Shown: positions 44,025-56,500 of the stretch, piece by piece
Layout: each line of letters begins with the position of its first letter
Numbering within the stretch: position 1 is the stretch's first letter
NCBI RefSeq assembly: GCF_958979055.1
Contig: NC_084895.1
Span: forward strand, 12,501-76,500
From: Alnus glutinosa
Lineage: Eukaryota; Streptophyta; Magnoliopsida; Fagales; Betulaceae
DNA length: 64,000 nucleotides
Reading direction: 5' to 3'
Made by a program: the position numbers and the translations under genes
Notes under the pieces: generated by a model
Seen by the model: the letters and a program-made list of their open reading frames with translations, nothing else
Databases searched by the model: none
Told to the model about the DNA's origin: nothing

Positions 44025-47000
44025 CCGAGTGAGAGAAAGATGATACTGAGAGGAAGAAACCGAGAGTGAGGGAAAAGTGTTCTTGGAATGGGTTTTGGCA
44101 CAGCTGGCGGTGCTACCACCCCGTTCCGGCCGACGGTCAGCTTTGATAGGCTTAGCACCAGATTTCTCTTCCCCATTGTAAGTTTCGTCTTCGTTTTTGA
44201 TCGATTTTCATGTTAACCTTGGCTTTGGGTATCGTAGTGGAGTAATTGTTGGAGATTTTGTGTGGTTTGTGCTCCTTAGTGAGGGGTTGGCCGACTGGTG
44301 TTTTGTTGTCTAGGTTTTGGTCTTTCTTAGCCGTATGATATTTGTGATTGATTATTGATGGTTGTTGTGTTGGCTAATTTGATGATGTTTCTTGAGCTTT
44401 GTTGATGGAATTTGGTGGTGAATAGGGGCTGATTTGTGGTGTTTTAGGGGATGGCCGAATGGGTCTTTGGCGTTTGATTTAGTTGTGATTTTGGAAGTTC
44501 CCAGTTGGGGCTTTGGTATGGGTTTTCTGTTTGGAGAGATTTATGGGTGTTGATGCTCGGTTTGAGGAATGGTGGATTCTTGATGAAATAAGGTTTGGTT
44601 AGTCTCTTTGTTGTAGCCGTGTGAGTTGAAATGTTGGATTTGTGGTGTGTTGGTTGTAGGAGAATCTTAGCTTATTGTTGGAATTGAGATTGTAATGATT
44701 ATGATTGATGTTTTATGAATTTTAAGGGTTGTTTTGATAAGTTAACCGATTAGGAATAATATTTATTTTAAAACTTAATTTGATGGGTAGCTATGACAAA
44801 CAGTTGGATTTTCCTTCCAAATAATCATTTGGGATATTTTATTTAAGTTTTGATTCTTTGGCTTAGCGTAATTATGTAGAATTGAAGACGTTGGGCTTAA
44901 GTGTTCGCTAGGAGCTTTAAAGTAAGTTAAGCTAAGCATCAATTATACATAGAGCCTAAGTATAATGCTTAGCTTTGAAATCTATGTATGTGCCTCAAGT
45001 TTTATTTAATAAACGGACATGTTACAAATGGAATTAAAATCTAATCTAATAAGAAGTATTAAATTAATATGTTAAATAAGATTTGGTCCTATAGCCTAAA
45101 CTATTTAGATGATTAGTAATTAATAAAGATTAAGTATTAAATATAATGGTTAAAATGAGAATGCCGTAAAATGGTAAATTATCCATGTAACCCTAAGACA
45201 ACAAATATAAATTAGTAAGGATGTAGAAGTACATAAATGTACTTTAAATCCAATATAAGGTAACTTAGTAACTAATTCACCTATCCATGTACACAAATTA
45301 CTTAAGTGTATTATTGGATTAGGTTTAAGCTTGTTAAGCATTGCATGTATATATATATACATACACACATGTACATGAGTCAAATACACATTGTTAACTT
45401 AGTAAATAAACAACAAGTCATTAAAGGATTAACAATGATAATGCGATGTAACAATAATAGTAGACAAATAAAATAGTAAACGTGTCTTAAAGATAATAAG
45501 CGAAATAAATATAAACCTAGAACCAATGATTAACCTAATGGTAGCCAAGGTATCTAGCTAGCTTTAGAAGTGGATAATGCGACTTGTGAGCACGCGGGTA
45601 GTTTATGTGTCATTGAGTATAGAGTTCAATAGCATAGTCTAACGTCATAAATGTTTGTAGACACGTGTCACGATTGGAGACTTCAACTTGTTCTCCAATG
45701 TAGAGTTCAAGTAACTAGAACACGGGGGAATATTCGAGTCATGAGTCCTATGCAATCAAGGTGAGTATTTCTATTCACTAAGAAAAATGCTATTTTTATG
45801 TAGCTTATAGAAATGCAAATAATATGTGTTTTTCTTGCCGAACCAATGTTATGTTAAAAATATATGTTTTGGAGGATCTAAGTAGTTTCGAGTATGTTGA
45901 AAATTATGCCAATGATATTATTGCAAATTGAAATATGTGTGAAGTGTGATTTGAATTGTGATTTAAATGTTTGACTGTCTGCTGCGGTTGTGATTTGAAT
46001 TACGCAAATATTGATTGATGAATTGATGTGTTAAACTTTTTATGGATTTATATTGAAAGCATGTGTTAAATGCATGATCATGAAAATGAGAATATAGTAT
46101 ATTGTTAAGCATGAGGCATAAACATATGGCATACAAAACGGAACGAAGTGGGGGTTCACGTCCCATGCTATTTGGTCAATGAAAACTGGGAGCTCACATC
46201 CCTAAGGAACGATAACGGAACCGGGAGCTCACTTCCCACAATGAACGAAAACTTGCATGAGCATGTACGGCATTGACTTTATGAGTGTGATGTTTTCATG
46301 ATATGATATATGGTAGTTTTATGCTAGACGTATTAGTATGCATATGAGCTTTAATGGAGAATAACATATGTATATTTCTATCGATGGGTTGCATGATTTA
46401 AAAGCATTGAGTCTCAACGTACTTAGATATTTATGCTTTCAGATTGGGGAATGCAAGTGTCTCTGAGTAGGTAGGCGGACTATCATTTGATTTCCACTTT
46501 AGGAGTACTTGTATACTAGGGCGACACTCAAGTGCATGTATGACTAAGTCGGCATATCAAAGGCACTGAGCTGTAATGCACTTAGACACAGAGTTACCTA
46601 AATTTGAGAATATTGATATTTATGTATAGCTGAGGCAAGATGTCTTTGTTTTCTTGCTTAAGACCTATGTGTATGCTTGAGCCTATAATGGAGCAATCGC
46701 ATGCGCGTGAGTCTGAGACACCAATCAAAAGTAATATATTGTAGATGAGTTTATATGTAGATGTTTCAAAGGTGGAATGTCTAGAACTTCTATATATGTT
46801 CATAGTTGCATAGTATGCTTTAATGTTTTCTTAAAAGTTGGTGTTTACTTTTATTAGCTAGAAGTGTTTTCAAAAAACATATGTTTTTAAAAAATGAGCA
46901 GCTATTATTGTGATCGTAAGACAAAAAGGAAAGTTGATTTTTTGCAAAAACTCAATGATTTTTATACTACTGAGGTCTCAATATGTTTCATACTGAGATG

Positions 47001-47133
47001 GTAAACTCATTCTTTCATCTATACAGATGTGGCTACCACTACAACCGTATAAATGCTACTCCTTTGGTTGCAAGTACTCTAGTTGTAGTTGATGATCCTG
47101 TAGCAATGTGTTAGTTTGTGATTGACTGCATTC

Positions 47134-48162
47134 TGTTTGACAAAATCATTTTTATGTAATGTTGCTCACATTCAGGGATACCGTTTATTTCAGAGTCTTC
47201 GTTTCAAAAATGTGCTTCTCAAAGTTCAAAGAAGATTCTGTGTAGTTTCCAAGTCAAAAGAAATCGGATCCCAAGCTTCCGTCCAAACAGCCGAGTCATG
47301 CATCCGGACGGCCATCAGTGTCTACTATTAAAGCTTGCATCCGTCCGGATGCTCTTCAGAGTTCTAGAAGAATCCAACGTTTCAAGTGCATCCGTTCGGA
47401 CGACGTGGGAATACCGTCCGGACGCCATTCAGTGTTCAACAAGTAAAATGATTTCCTTTGTAGACACAAATATGGGAAGACAACTGAAACCGTCCGGACG
47501 TCAGGGCAACACCGTTCGGACGCCAGTCCTTATTATGGAAATTGCGTGCAGTAGAAGTGCAACCGTCCGGACACTAGGGCAACACCGTTCGGACGCTGCC
47601 TTATTTAGGAAAGAATTTCAGCGCTTTATGGAAAGCCAGTTGCACAGTTCACCGTTTGGACGGCCTCAGCTTACGTTTGGACGCCGCCTAGAGATAACCG
47701 AATTAGAGTCGATTTTGGTCTTCTGTAGCCTATAAATAGAGGCATTTAGACATGTATTATTTACAGAATTTGGTATTGAATTCTTTAGAGCTTAGAGAGT
47801 ATATTTTAGGAGATATTGTGCTGATCCGCTTGCCCTCAAGCCGTTGCCGTTGTGTGATGTTGCTGTGCTCGTCAATTGAAGTTTATCTTAGGGAGGAGCC
47901 CTAAGGTAAAAGAATCCATAGAAGACCCCTTCAAGTAGGAGACTTGGTTGTGATGCGTTCACGTTGGGTTATGTGTCAGAGTGCTAGATACGATCGCTGC
48001 ATCGGGTATGTGAGTGTTACTGTTTATGTACTAGCTTTGTCTTCTGATAGTGGATTTCCTGAGTTTGGCTGCCCCGAAGTGGTTTTTCTCTTAACTGAGT
48101 TTCCACTTCGTTAACAAAATAATTGTGTCATTTAAATTCCGCTTTTACATTATTTTGTTACA
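47134..48162 (+). mobile_element. Solo LTR (~1.03 kb) nested in copy B
   Basis: Begins TGTTTGACAAAATC and ends TTTTGTTACA. The flanking 5-mers CATTC (47129-47133) and CATTG (48163-48167) match at four of five bases. Aligned against copy A, exactly this interval is extra. It contains a TATA box at 47731 and about ten CCGTCCGGACG-like palindromic motifs. Confidence 0.7.
47300..47690. promoter_or_regulatory. Array of CCG(T/T)CCGGACG-type palindromes in an LTR U3 region
   Basis: Roughly ten occurrences of CGTCCGGACG or one-base variants (CCGTTCGGACG, CCGTTTGGACG) in 390 bp, ending about 40 bp before a TATAAATA box at 47731. The position suggests a retrotransposon enhancer; this is inference. Confidence 0.5.
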
Positions 48163-48684
48163 CATTGTGCACACACACACGGTTAAATTAGAAGTCATCT
48201 ATTTTTCACAGTGTACTTGGGATATTATGACTGAAGCTCACCGCGACGGTCGTAATTGTTGGACCACGGGTTGTCCATTGTTTTGTGGTTTTGTATATGA
48301 CTTGTGAAGCTTGTGTCACTTGTTATTGTATAAAGTCATTCTTGTAATGTAATTATTATGTTGATAAGCCTTAAACAGATAGATACTAAAGAGCTCTTTA
48401 TTGTAATTAATTTGTAAGTATAAGATGTGATTTCCGCTATTCAAGTTTATGTTTTCCATTGCATAGATAGATATATGTTATACTTTGATTTACTAAGTAC
48501 ATATTATGGGGTATGTACCATATGTTGGCTTTGCGACACATTGTCATGCCACTGTGATAATCCATTTATATTTGTATATATATAAAAAAAAATGGGTTGT
48601 CATAGACATAGTGCCTTGAACAAGTGTGCTGATGTCTTGCTCTAGTTGAAACATACGAGGACCATTCACTTGGGAGAATTGTTT

Positions 48685-49026
48685 TTAAAGATCTAACCAG
48701 ATGTTGCAAGAAATAACACTAGTGCAAATGTCATTAGAAATTGACTTTAATAACCAAGATTTTATCATATTATTGCAATGACTCCAATGTGAAAAATTAT
48801 TGGAGGATGTTGCCGGTAGAGTTCCATCAACAAATCCAGGCTTGTTCTTGGCATTGAGAACCATGATGATTGCTTGGCTCCATAGCCTCCATTGTTGGTA
48901 ATTCTCTCCATTAAGAGGTTGAGATACCAACACCATGCCTAGATGATTGGAATGGCGAAGGTAGAAGTGATGGTTGGGATCTTGGAAAGGAGGTGGGCAA
49001 GGTGTGGAAGCTGTGGTTTCAGCCAT
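48685..49026 (-). mobile_element. Copia-type gag N-terminal fragment
   Basis: The minus-strand frame starts with an ATG and reads DPNHHFYLRHSNHLGMVLVS, QPLNGENYQQWRLW, and LNAKNKPGFVDGTLP. This is the N-terminal domain of plant Copia gag proteins (Retrotran_gag_3/UBN2 type). The rest of gag, pol and LTRs are absent here. A T-run at 49031-49049 lies directly upstream. Confidence 0.8.
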
Positions 49027-49274
49027 GGTTTTTTTTTTTTTTTTTTTTTGGGGAGATAGAGAGGCACTAAACCGCCTGTAGCTTAGTTATGAAGATTGAC
49101 CTGATGCCTAAACTACTTGTAGTTTATTCTGGTCCGTGGGCTTCTACAGATGGGCTTGAAAAAAAATGAAATTGCTTGAGGATAAGTTGAAGGGCTGGAC
49201 CGTGTTAGCCCAAACAAAACAAGAAATAAATAAATGAAGATAAGAGGAAAAAGAAAAAGAAAAATAAAACCTAA

Positions 49275-49544
49275 GAAGGTGTTTGGCAAGCTTTTGTATT
49301 TCTCTCCTAATTTTTTACATTTTTCAAAAAAGTTAAATCTAAATCAATTTTTTTTTATTTTAATTTTTTAAATCACATCAATAATTTATTTATTATTATT
49401 TAAATAAAAATAATTTATTTAAAAACAAAATTTTTCACTTTTTTATAAAGCAATTCAATTTTTTTTTTTATGCTTTATACCAAATCAATTACACATTATT
49501 ACTGTTCAATCAAAAATTCCACAAATACAAATGCCAAACACCCT
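49275..49544. mobile_element. AT-rich MITE with GGTGTTTGGCA ends
   Basis: Terminal inverted repeats GAAGGTGTTTGGCA and GAGGGTGTTTGGCA (reverse complement). The interior is A/T-rich. No exact target duplication could be identified, so the superfamily is open. Confidence 0.6.
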
Positions 49545-50535
49545 CAGAGAACCTTCAACTTTCTTGGCAGAACGGGGCTACAAGAAAGAAAAAGAAAAAA
49601 GGAAGAGCAGCGTGACCTTGTTGAAACGGCCGCAGCAGGACCAACAATTCAGGATTTGGGCGTGAATCAAAGCTGGTAGAAGTGCTGTCAGACCGGAACT
49701 ATGGCGTGGGTGTGCAACGGGAGTGATGGAGCTGGTGGCTGGAACTGAACTGGCGGAACACCACGGCTTGGGCGAGGATCAGAGTGGAAAGGGCCTCTGG
49801 CGAGGATCGGAGCGGGCAGAGCCTTGGGGTGTGGATTGGTGGCCTCTGACCAACGGGGACCACTGTGACGGGTGGAGAATAGGCCGAACGTTTTCTGACC
49901 GGCGAAAACGAGTGGACTAGCACCCAAAATATTCAGGCAAGATATTGCCGAGACACTGTGCAATAGAAAGCAAAAGGTATGAGAAAAAAAAAAAAAGAAA
50001 AGAAAAGAAGAAGACAAGGCTCTGTTTTTCAATTAAGAAAAGAGTTTTATCATTCTCTCAAAATCAGAGCTACGCTCTGTTGTACCATTATTTATTCTTC
50101 ATGTATATAGCTACTTGTCCCATTATTGTTTGACAATTTCCTGTGTACTTCATGTTGGATTGGGATAATAAGTTTACTCTTTTCTGTGCATTGTTTTTAA
50201 TTTTATTAGCATCTACCCTGTGACTACTTTAGAAAAGGGAGTATTTCCCTGTGGGATCGTTCACATCATATAATTTTGATATCATGATATTTGCCACCAG
50301 AAATCACATGCCCAAGTACATGAAAACCATAGCTTTAAGAGGAAAAGACTTGTCTACTTAAATATTCTATCATTGCCTGGCATGAATGGTTAGGATGCTT
50401 AACCTCTTGTGCAACTGCTGGGTTTTTACATGTAATATGTAAGAAATTCAATTTACTTGTTCTAAATTATGCTTGCCTAGGCTTATACTGTGCTTTCTTT
50501 TTCTAATTTCATAGCCTTCTGGGTTATCAATAGAG
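49545..50535. other. Probable promoter and leader of the VTT gene
   Basis: GC-richer DNA at 49620-49930, then AT-rich DNA up to the ATG. Long frames on both strands here show no family motif. Confidence 0.4.
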
Positions 50536-53500
50536 ATGCCAAGTTCCTCTGTTGAGTTAGTAAAACATGCAAATTCTGAGCATCATGTGAGAGAGAATAG
50601 CGAATACACTAGACTGGTCATCTCAAGTGAACCATGTTCAGCAGAAGCTGATATCTTACAGCCTCAAGCAGATGCAAGGACTAAGTCTTTCCTCTGGTGG
50701 ATCAAAGTCTTATTATGGTGCATGGTAATCATAATATTTCTTCTCATTTTCTTGAAATGGGGAGTTCCATTTCTTTTTGAGAAGGTACTTCCTTTTCTCA
50801 ACTCTTTTGATTTTTAATTTAACTTGTTTCACTGCAAGCACTTTAATTCATGTGTTCTCATAAAGAACGTGTATCAGGTCAGCATTGTTTAGCCCTGTCT
50901 ACACGTCAATTTATATTTTTTTCAATTTTGAGGCCTTTTCACTGGGTATGGACACTGTTAACAGCTGCTTGTGCAGACTCTCCAATTCCTGAAATTTCTC
51001 CTGAAGCATTTTATGTTGAAAGTGATATTTGACTTCTGATTGTCTTCGGAGTAGAAGTATTTGACTATTGCACATTTTTCTGATAAGCTCACTGCTCTGT
51101 TGTGTTGATTACTTGCTATAATTTGTATGACTAAGACGTGGCATAGTTTACCATGTTAACTTTCAACACTGAAGATTCTCAATTTGAATAACTAACATTT
51201 GATTTTATTACCCTCATCCTTAAGTATTATGTCTTTTGGATGACCAAAAATTATCCAAGTATTAATACAAAAAAATAATATAAGAATCCTTTAAGGCCAA
51301 CAAAAAATTGGCATCCTTGCTCGTCAGCATTTTTCTTTTCTTCTAATTATTTATTATTGTGGAAAATAAATTTTTTCTGTAAATAGACCTACAGTGAGAA
51401 GCATGCAGAGGGATAAGCTTAAAACAGCATTTGCATAACTTTTGAGTGGTTGCTCTGATGGACTAATATGGAGGCATTACCATAATCACCAAATGTACTG
51501 TGTATTGAGTGAACTTCGATGAAAATAAAAATAAAAATAGATGCCCTGATTTTTCACTTTGCTATTTGGCTAAGTATGCTATGTCTACCATGTTCAATTC
51601 TATATAACCTAGCAAGAGAAATGATATATAAAAAAATATATGATTTAACATTAATGGAGTACTTTTGCTATGTGAAAGCTCTAAATTTTTGCTTAATTTT
51701 CATCTAAAGCTTTTCCAATTTCACTGCAGGTTCTCTTGCCACTCATGCAGTGGGAAGCCACTGCCTTTGGCCATCCAGTTCTTGCCCTCGTGCTTGTTGC
51801 TTCTCTGGCACTTTTTCCTGTGTTCTTAATCCCTTCCGGCCCTTCCATGTGGTTGGCTGGGATGATTTTTGGATATGGAATTGGGTTTGTTATAATCATG
51901 GTTGGAACAACTATTGGGATGATCCTCCCCTATTTTATTGGACTGCTATTTCGTGACCGCATTCATGTAAGACTTAATTAGCTTTATTTTTTATTTTTTA
52001 ATTGGAGAAGACTTTTATTTTTATATACACCTAATAATGATTTAATGAAGTGGGAAACGGTTTTTTTATACCTGTCCCTCATCTGTCTTGTCTTAATTAT
52101 GCAGCAATGGTTCAAGAAATGGCCACAGAAAGCTGAAATGATTAGACTGGCTGGAGAAGGAAGCTGGTTCCATCAATTCAAAGTGGTTGCTCTCTTTAGG
52201 GTTTCACCATTTCCATACACAATTTTCAACTATGCAATTGTGGTAACAAGTATGAAGTTTTGGCCCTACTTATGTGGATCAATTGCTGGAATGGTCCCAG
52301 AAGCTTTCATTTATATCTATAGGTTTGTGCTCTGAATTCCTAATATGATTATTTTAACATGATCATGGTTCAAAGAAAAATAAAATTAGATTTTCCTATT
52401 CTCTAGTGTTTATTGATGGCAAACACATAAGTTAGAACTTGTTAGTGATAAAGTTCAATCCAATACAAAGACTCAAGACTCTAGGACTCTCGGCTGCTCA
52501 ACTAAAGATAGAGATAGATCTTGTACATCTAATCCTTAAGTCATATACTTAAATTCAAACACTAGGAGATAAGTCCTATCATAGTCGACCATCTCTTGTT
52601 AGTTAGATACGTTAATAGTTTGAATTTAAACTTTATACTTATCATCTATCTTCTGCTACATCATGCAGAAGTTGTATTTCAATATATTTGTCATTCCTCT
52701 ATTATAAATACACAAGCCTATGCTCTATTCTAGCAAGGCAAACAGTGCAAAACATTTCTCTTATACAACCAAATATGGTTAGAAATCCTTTGATAAATGA
52801 ACTAGTTCGCCTAATTAAATTCCTTGGTTATTCTTTTTATTTCTGCTGCATTTCATCTGTGGTGACTCTCACTGGTTCCATGGTATTGGGTTCAATCTTT
52901 GAAGACATCTTCCTCAATTGCTCTCATAGCTTTAGGGTTAAAATAGAGAGACAAATCTTCTTTGCTTCCGTACAGAGCTGGGGGAGAGGTTGATCACGTA
53001 ATTCAAGCGGACTTTTTAGGTTGCGAAGATAACATCAACCATCAGGCTTGTCCTGTGATGGGTTCGAGGGTAAAATGTTACCATTATTTGCTGAGATTGA
53101 AGCAACTAGAGATCATTCTTTAGTAAGGAATATGTCTATGTACATTTGATGCCAGGGTCTAAAGGCAATTGGGAGTTAAAAAGGTTGGAGGATTGCTCTA
53201 TTAACTATGAAAAGAAGGGTTGACAATCACAAAGAGGGAGAGGACAAGGGAGGGGCTCAAACGATGTTTTATGAAACAGAAAATAGTAACGTGGAATGTT
53301 AGAGGGTGTTAGAGGGTTGAATGCGCTTAATAAAAGACTAAGAATCAGAGGTCTTCTAAGAGAATGGAAGGCGGATGTTGTCTATCTATTGGAGACAAAG
53401 CTGGAAAATGTTTCAAGGGAGGTGGTTTGGGGCTTATGGGGTTGCCAACATGTGGATTGGTGCTATATGGGATCAAGCAGGGCCTCAGGTGGATTTTTGT

Positions 53501-56500
53501 TAATGCAGGATAGGCGGGTGGTGGAAAAGATTGAGTGTGGGGAGATATACAGTTGCTTGCTCTATGAGAAATACTGATGATAATTTGGTTTGGGCGTTTG
53601 AGGGGGTGTATGGGCCGAATGATGATGGGGATAAGAGGGTTTTGTGGGATGAGTTGGCTGGTTTGATGAGCTGGTGGGAGATGCCATGGTGTATTGGGGG
53701 AGATTTCAATGTGGTTCGGTTTCCAAGCGAGAGATCAGGTGATTTGAGTTATTCTGTAGCTATGGCAAAGATTTCAGATTTTATTTTCGTACAAGGATTG
53801 GTGGATATACCGCTTGTAGGAGGGCAGTTTACTTGGTCATATAATCAAGAAGAGCAAATATGGTCTAGGATTGACAGATTCTTACTATCTCCAGAGTGGG
53901 AAGAACATTATCCGGAGGTGACATAGAGGCGACTGCCAAGACTATTGTCAGATCACTTTCTGTTGTTGTTTTAATTGCGGGAAGCCCAAAGGAAGGAGCA
54001 TGTATTTTAAGTTTGAAAATATATGGCTGAAATCTGAAGGTTTTGTGGAACAGGTTAAAATTTGGTGGCTGTCCTATGATTTTCATGGTTTACCTAGTTA
54101 TGTGCTGGTTAGTAAGTTAAAATCTTTGAAGGTGGACTTGAAAAAATGGAATGAAGAGGGTTTGGTGACATAGGGAAGAAAAAGAAGGAATTATTTTTTG
54201 TTGATAAGTATATTCAAAAGGCGTAAAGGGACGCAACCCATAGTACAAAAAAATAAGGAATTATTGGAGGGCATTTGGATTAATTGTAGACCGTGGTTCA
54301 GTGGAGGAGGAAAGGATGAAGCAGGTGGATATGTCTAAAGAGTTGGAGAAAACTTTCCTTTTTTAGGAAGTGAGTTGAAGACAAAAATCAAGAGCTTTTT
54401 GGTTGGAGGGGGACAAAACCACCTAATTTTTTCATAGGGTGGCCAACTCACATAAAAGAAATAATGATGTGGAATCTTTGAGTATCAATGGTTCTATGTC
54501 CGATAATCCTATGGAGATAAAGGAGCATATAGTACATTTTTACAACAAATTGTACTCTGAGTAGTGTACTTGGCGGCCAAGGGTGGATGGTCTCTCGTTC
54601 TAATCCATTGATGTGGACGAGAGTACATGGTTAGAAATTGAGTTTGAGGAGCAGGAGGTGAGGGGATTGAATGGTGATAAGGCGCCGGGATCGGATGGCT
54701 TCACTATGACTTTTTTTCAGAAGTGTTGGGAAATACTAAAAATGGATATTATGGCCGTGTTTTCAGAATTTCATAGTCAACAACAAGTTGAGAAGAATTT
54801 TAATGCAACATTTGTTTCTCCGATTCCAAAGAAGACAAGCATTGTGGATGTGAAGGATTTCTGGCCTATTATTTCTAACTCACAGAATGCTTTCATTGGA
54901 GGTTGACAAATTTTGGATTCAGTACTTAGAGCACTCCCAATGGCTTATGCATTTTTATATGTAAAATGGCTAATCAAAACTAACTTTATCTAGTTTAGCT
55001 AATGAGTTTTAAAAGATATTATACATTCGATTATCTATTCTTTCTTTATATCATTTAAATAATTTTTTTTTGTTCATTTTTTTTTTCTTCTTAAAATCTC
55101 TTTTTTACTGTCATTTTTTTCTCAAACGTTCTTATTTTTCAATTGGCCCCTTCTTTCTTTCTTCTTTTTTTTTTTTCTTCTTTTTTTTTTCACTTCATTT
55201 GCTAAAAGATGTCCTTTTAGTCTAGAAAAAAAAAAAGCTTCGTCCTTTTCTAGAAGTAGCACTATTTTTGCACATTGTTTGAAAAATGATTGTGATTTCG
55301 CGAGAAAAGCATCAGAGATAGAGAGACAGGGGGTGAGAGAAACAATAAATAAATAGATGCATCCGTAAACAGTGCAACACTACATGTGGAGTTGCACTAT
55401 CCTCGAATGGATGACAAATGCATTTTGCATTTGCTTTACATAATCTGATGGAGGGACTTTTTAGTGGTTTTTTTTTTTTTTTGATTAGCCATTTTGACTA
55501 CAAGGAGGAAATGCATAATTGGATGGGAGTGCTCTTATTGCTAAAGAATGTTTGGATAGTCGACTTACATCGGGGGAATCTGGGGTACTGTTGAAGTTGG
55601 ATTTAAAGAAGGCATATGATCATGTCAATTGGGAATTTTTGCTTTATTTGCTTAATAGATGTGGTTTTGGGGAGAAGTGGAGGGATTGAATAGAGTTTTG
55701 TATTTCTATGGTGAGATTTTTCATACTTGTGAATGGAACTCCGTCTGATTTTTTTACTAGCTCTCGTGGGTTGCAGCAGGGGGATCTGCTCTCACCACTA
55801 TTGTTTGTGGTGGTTATGGAGGCATTAACCCGAATGTGGACTACGACAACGGATTAAGATCTCTTGACAGGGTTCTCAGTGGGTCCAGGGACAACGATAG
55901 CTTCTTAGTGTCTCATCTACTGTTCGTTGATGATACATTGATTTTTTGTAGTGCGCATTCCGAACAAATTTGACATCTGTGTTGTATTTTCGTATGTTTT
56001 GAAGCAATTTTGGGTTTGAGAATCAATTTAGGCAAATCTGAAATTGTTCCTATTGGAGAAGTGAAAGATGTCAAAGATCTGGCTCATATTCTTGGATGTA
56101 GAGTTGCTTCATTGCCAATGAAATATTTGGGTTTGCCGTTGGGTGCTTCATATAAGTCCATTGCTATTTGGAATGGAGTTATTGAGAAAATTGAACGTCA
56201 GTTGGCTGATTGGAAGACACTTTATTTATCGAATGGTGGTCAGTTGACTGTGCTTAAAAGTACTCTTTCCCACCTACCTACATATTACTTGTCATTGTTT
56301 TCTATTACGGTGGGTGGGGCTAATACACTTGAGAGATTTCAAATGGATTTTTTTATGGGGTGGCATTGGGGATGAGGTTAAATTCCATTTAGCGAATTGG
56401 ATGAGGATTTACACTCCAATAAAATCAGGTGGATTACGAGTTTGAAATTTGATTCAGTTCAATCGAGCCTTGTTGGGAAAATGGTTGTGGCAGTATGCTA

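Larger units (their letters stand above)
44025..48605 (+). mobile_element. Second copy of the same LTR family (copy B), interrupted by a solo LTR
   Basis: Non-coding. The segment opens with a leader-like region (44025-44200) and contains GGGAGCTCAC and GGGGTTCACGTCCCAT words (46140-46240). From 46990 it matches copy A, ending ATGGGTTGTCATA. 47134-48162 is a later insertion. The left border is uncertain. No gag or pol was recognised. Confidence 0.5.

Noticed and set aside
49688..50032. 114-codon minus-strand frame upstream of the VTT gene
   Set aside because: No domain, overlaps the likely promoter and leader of the VTT gene, mirrored by other frames.
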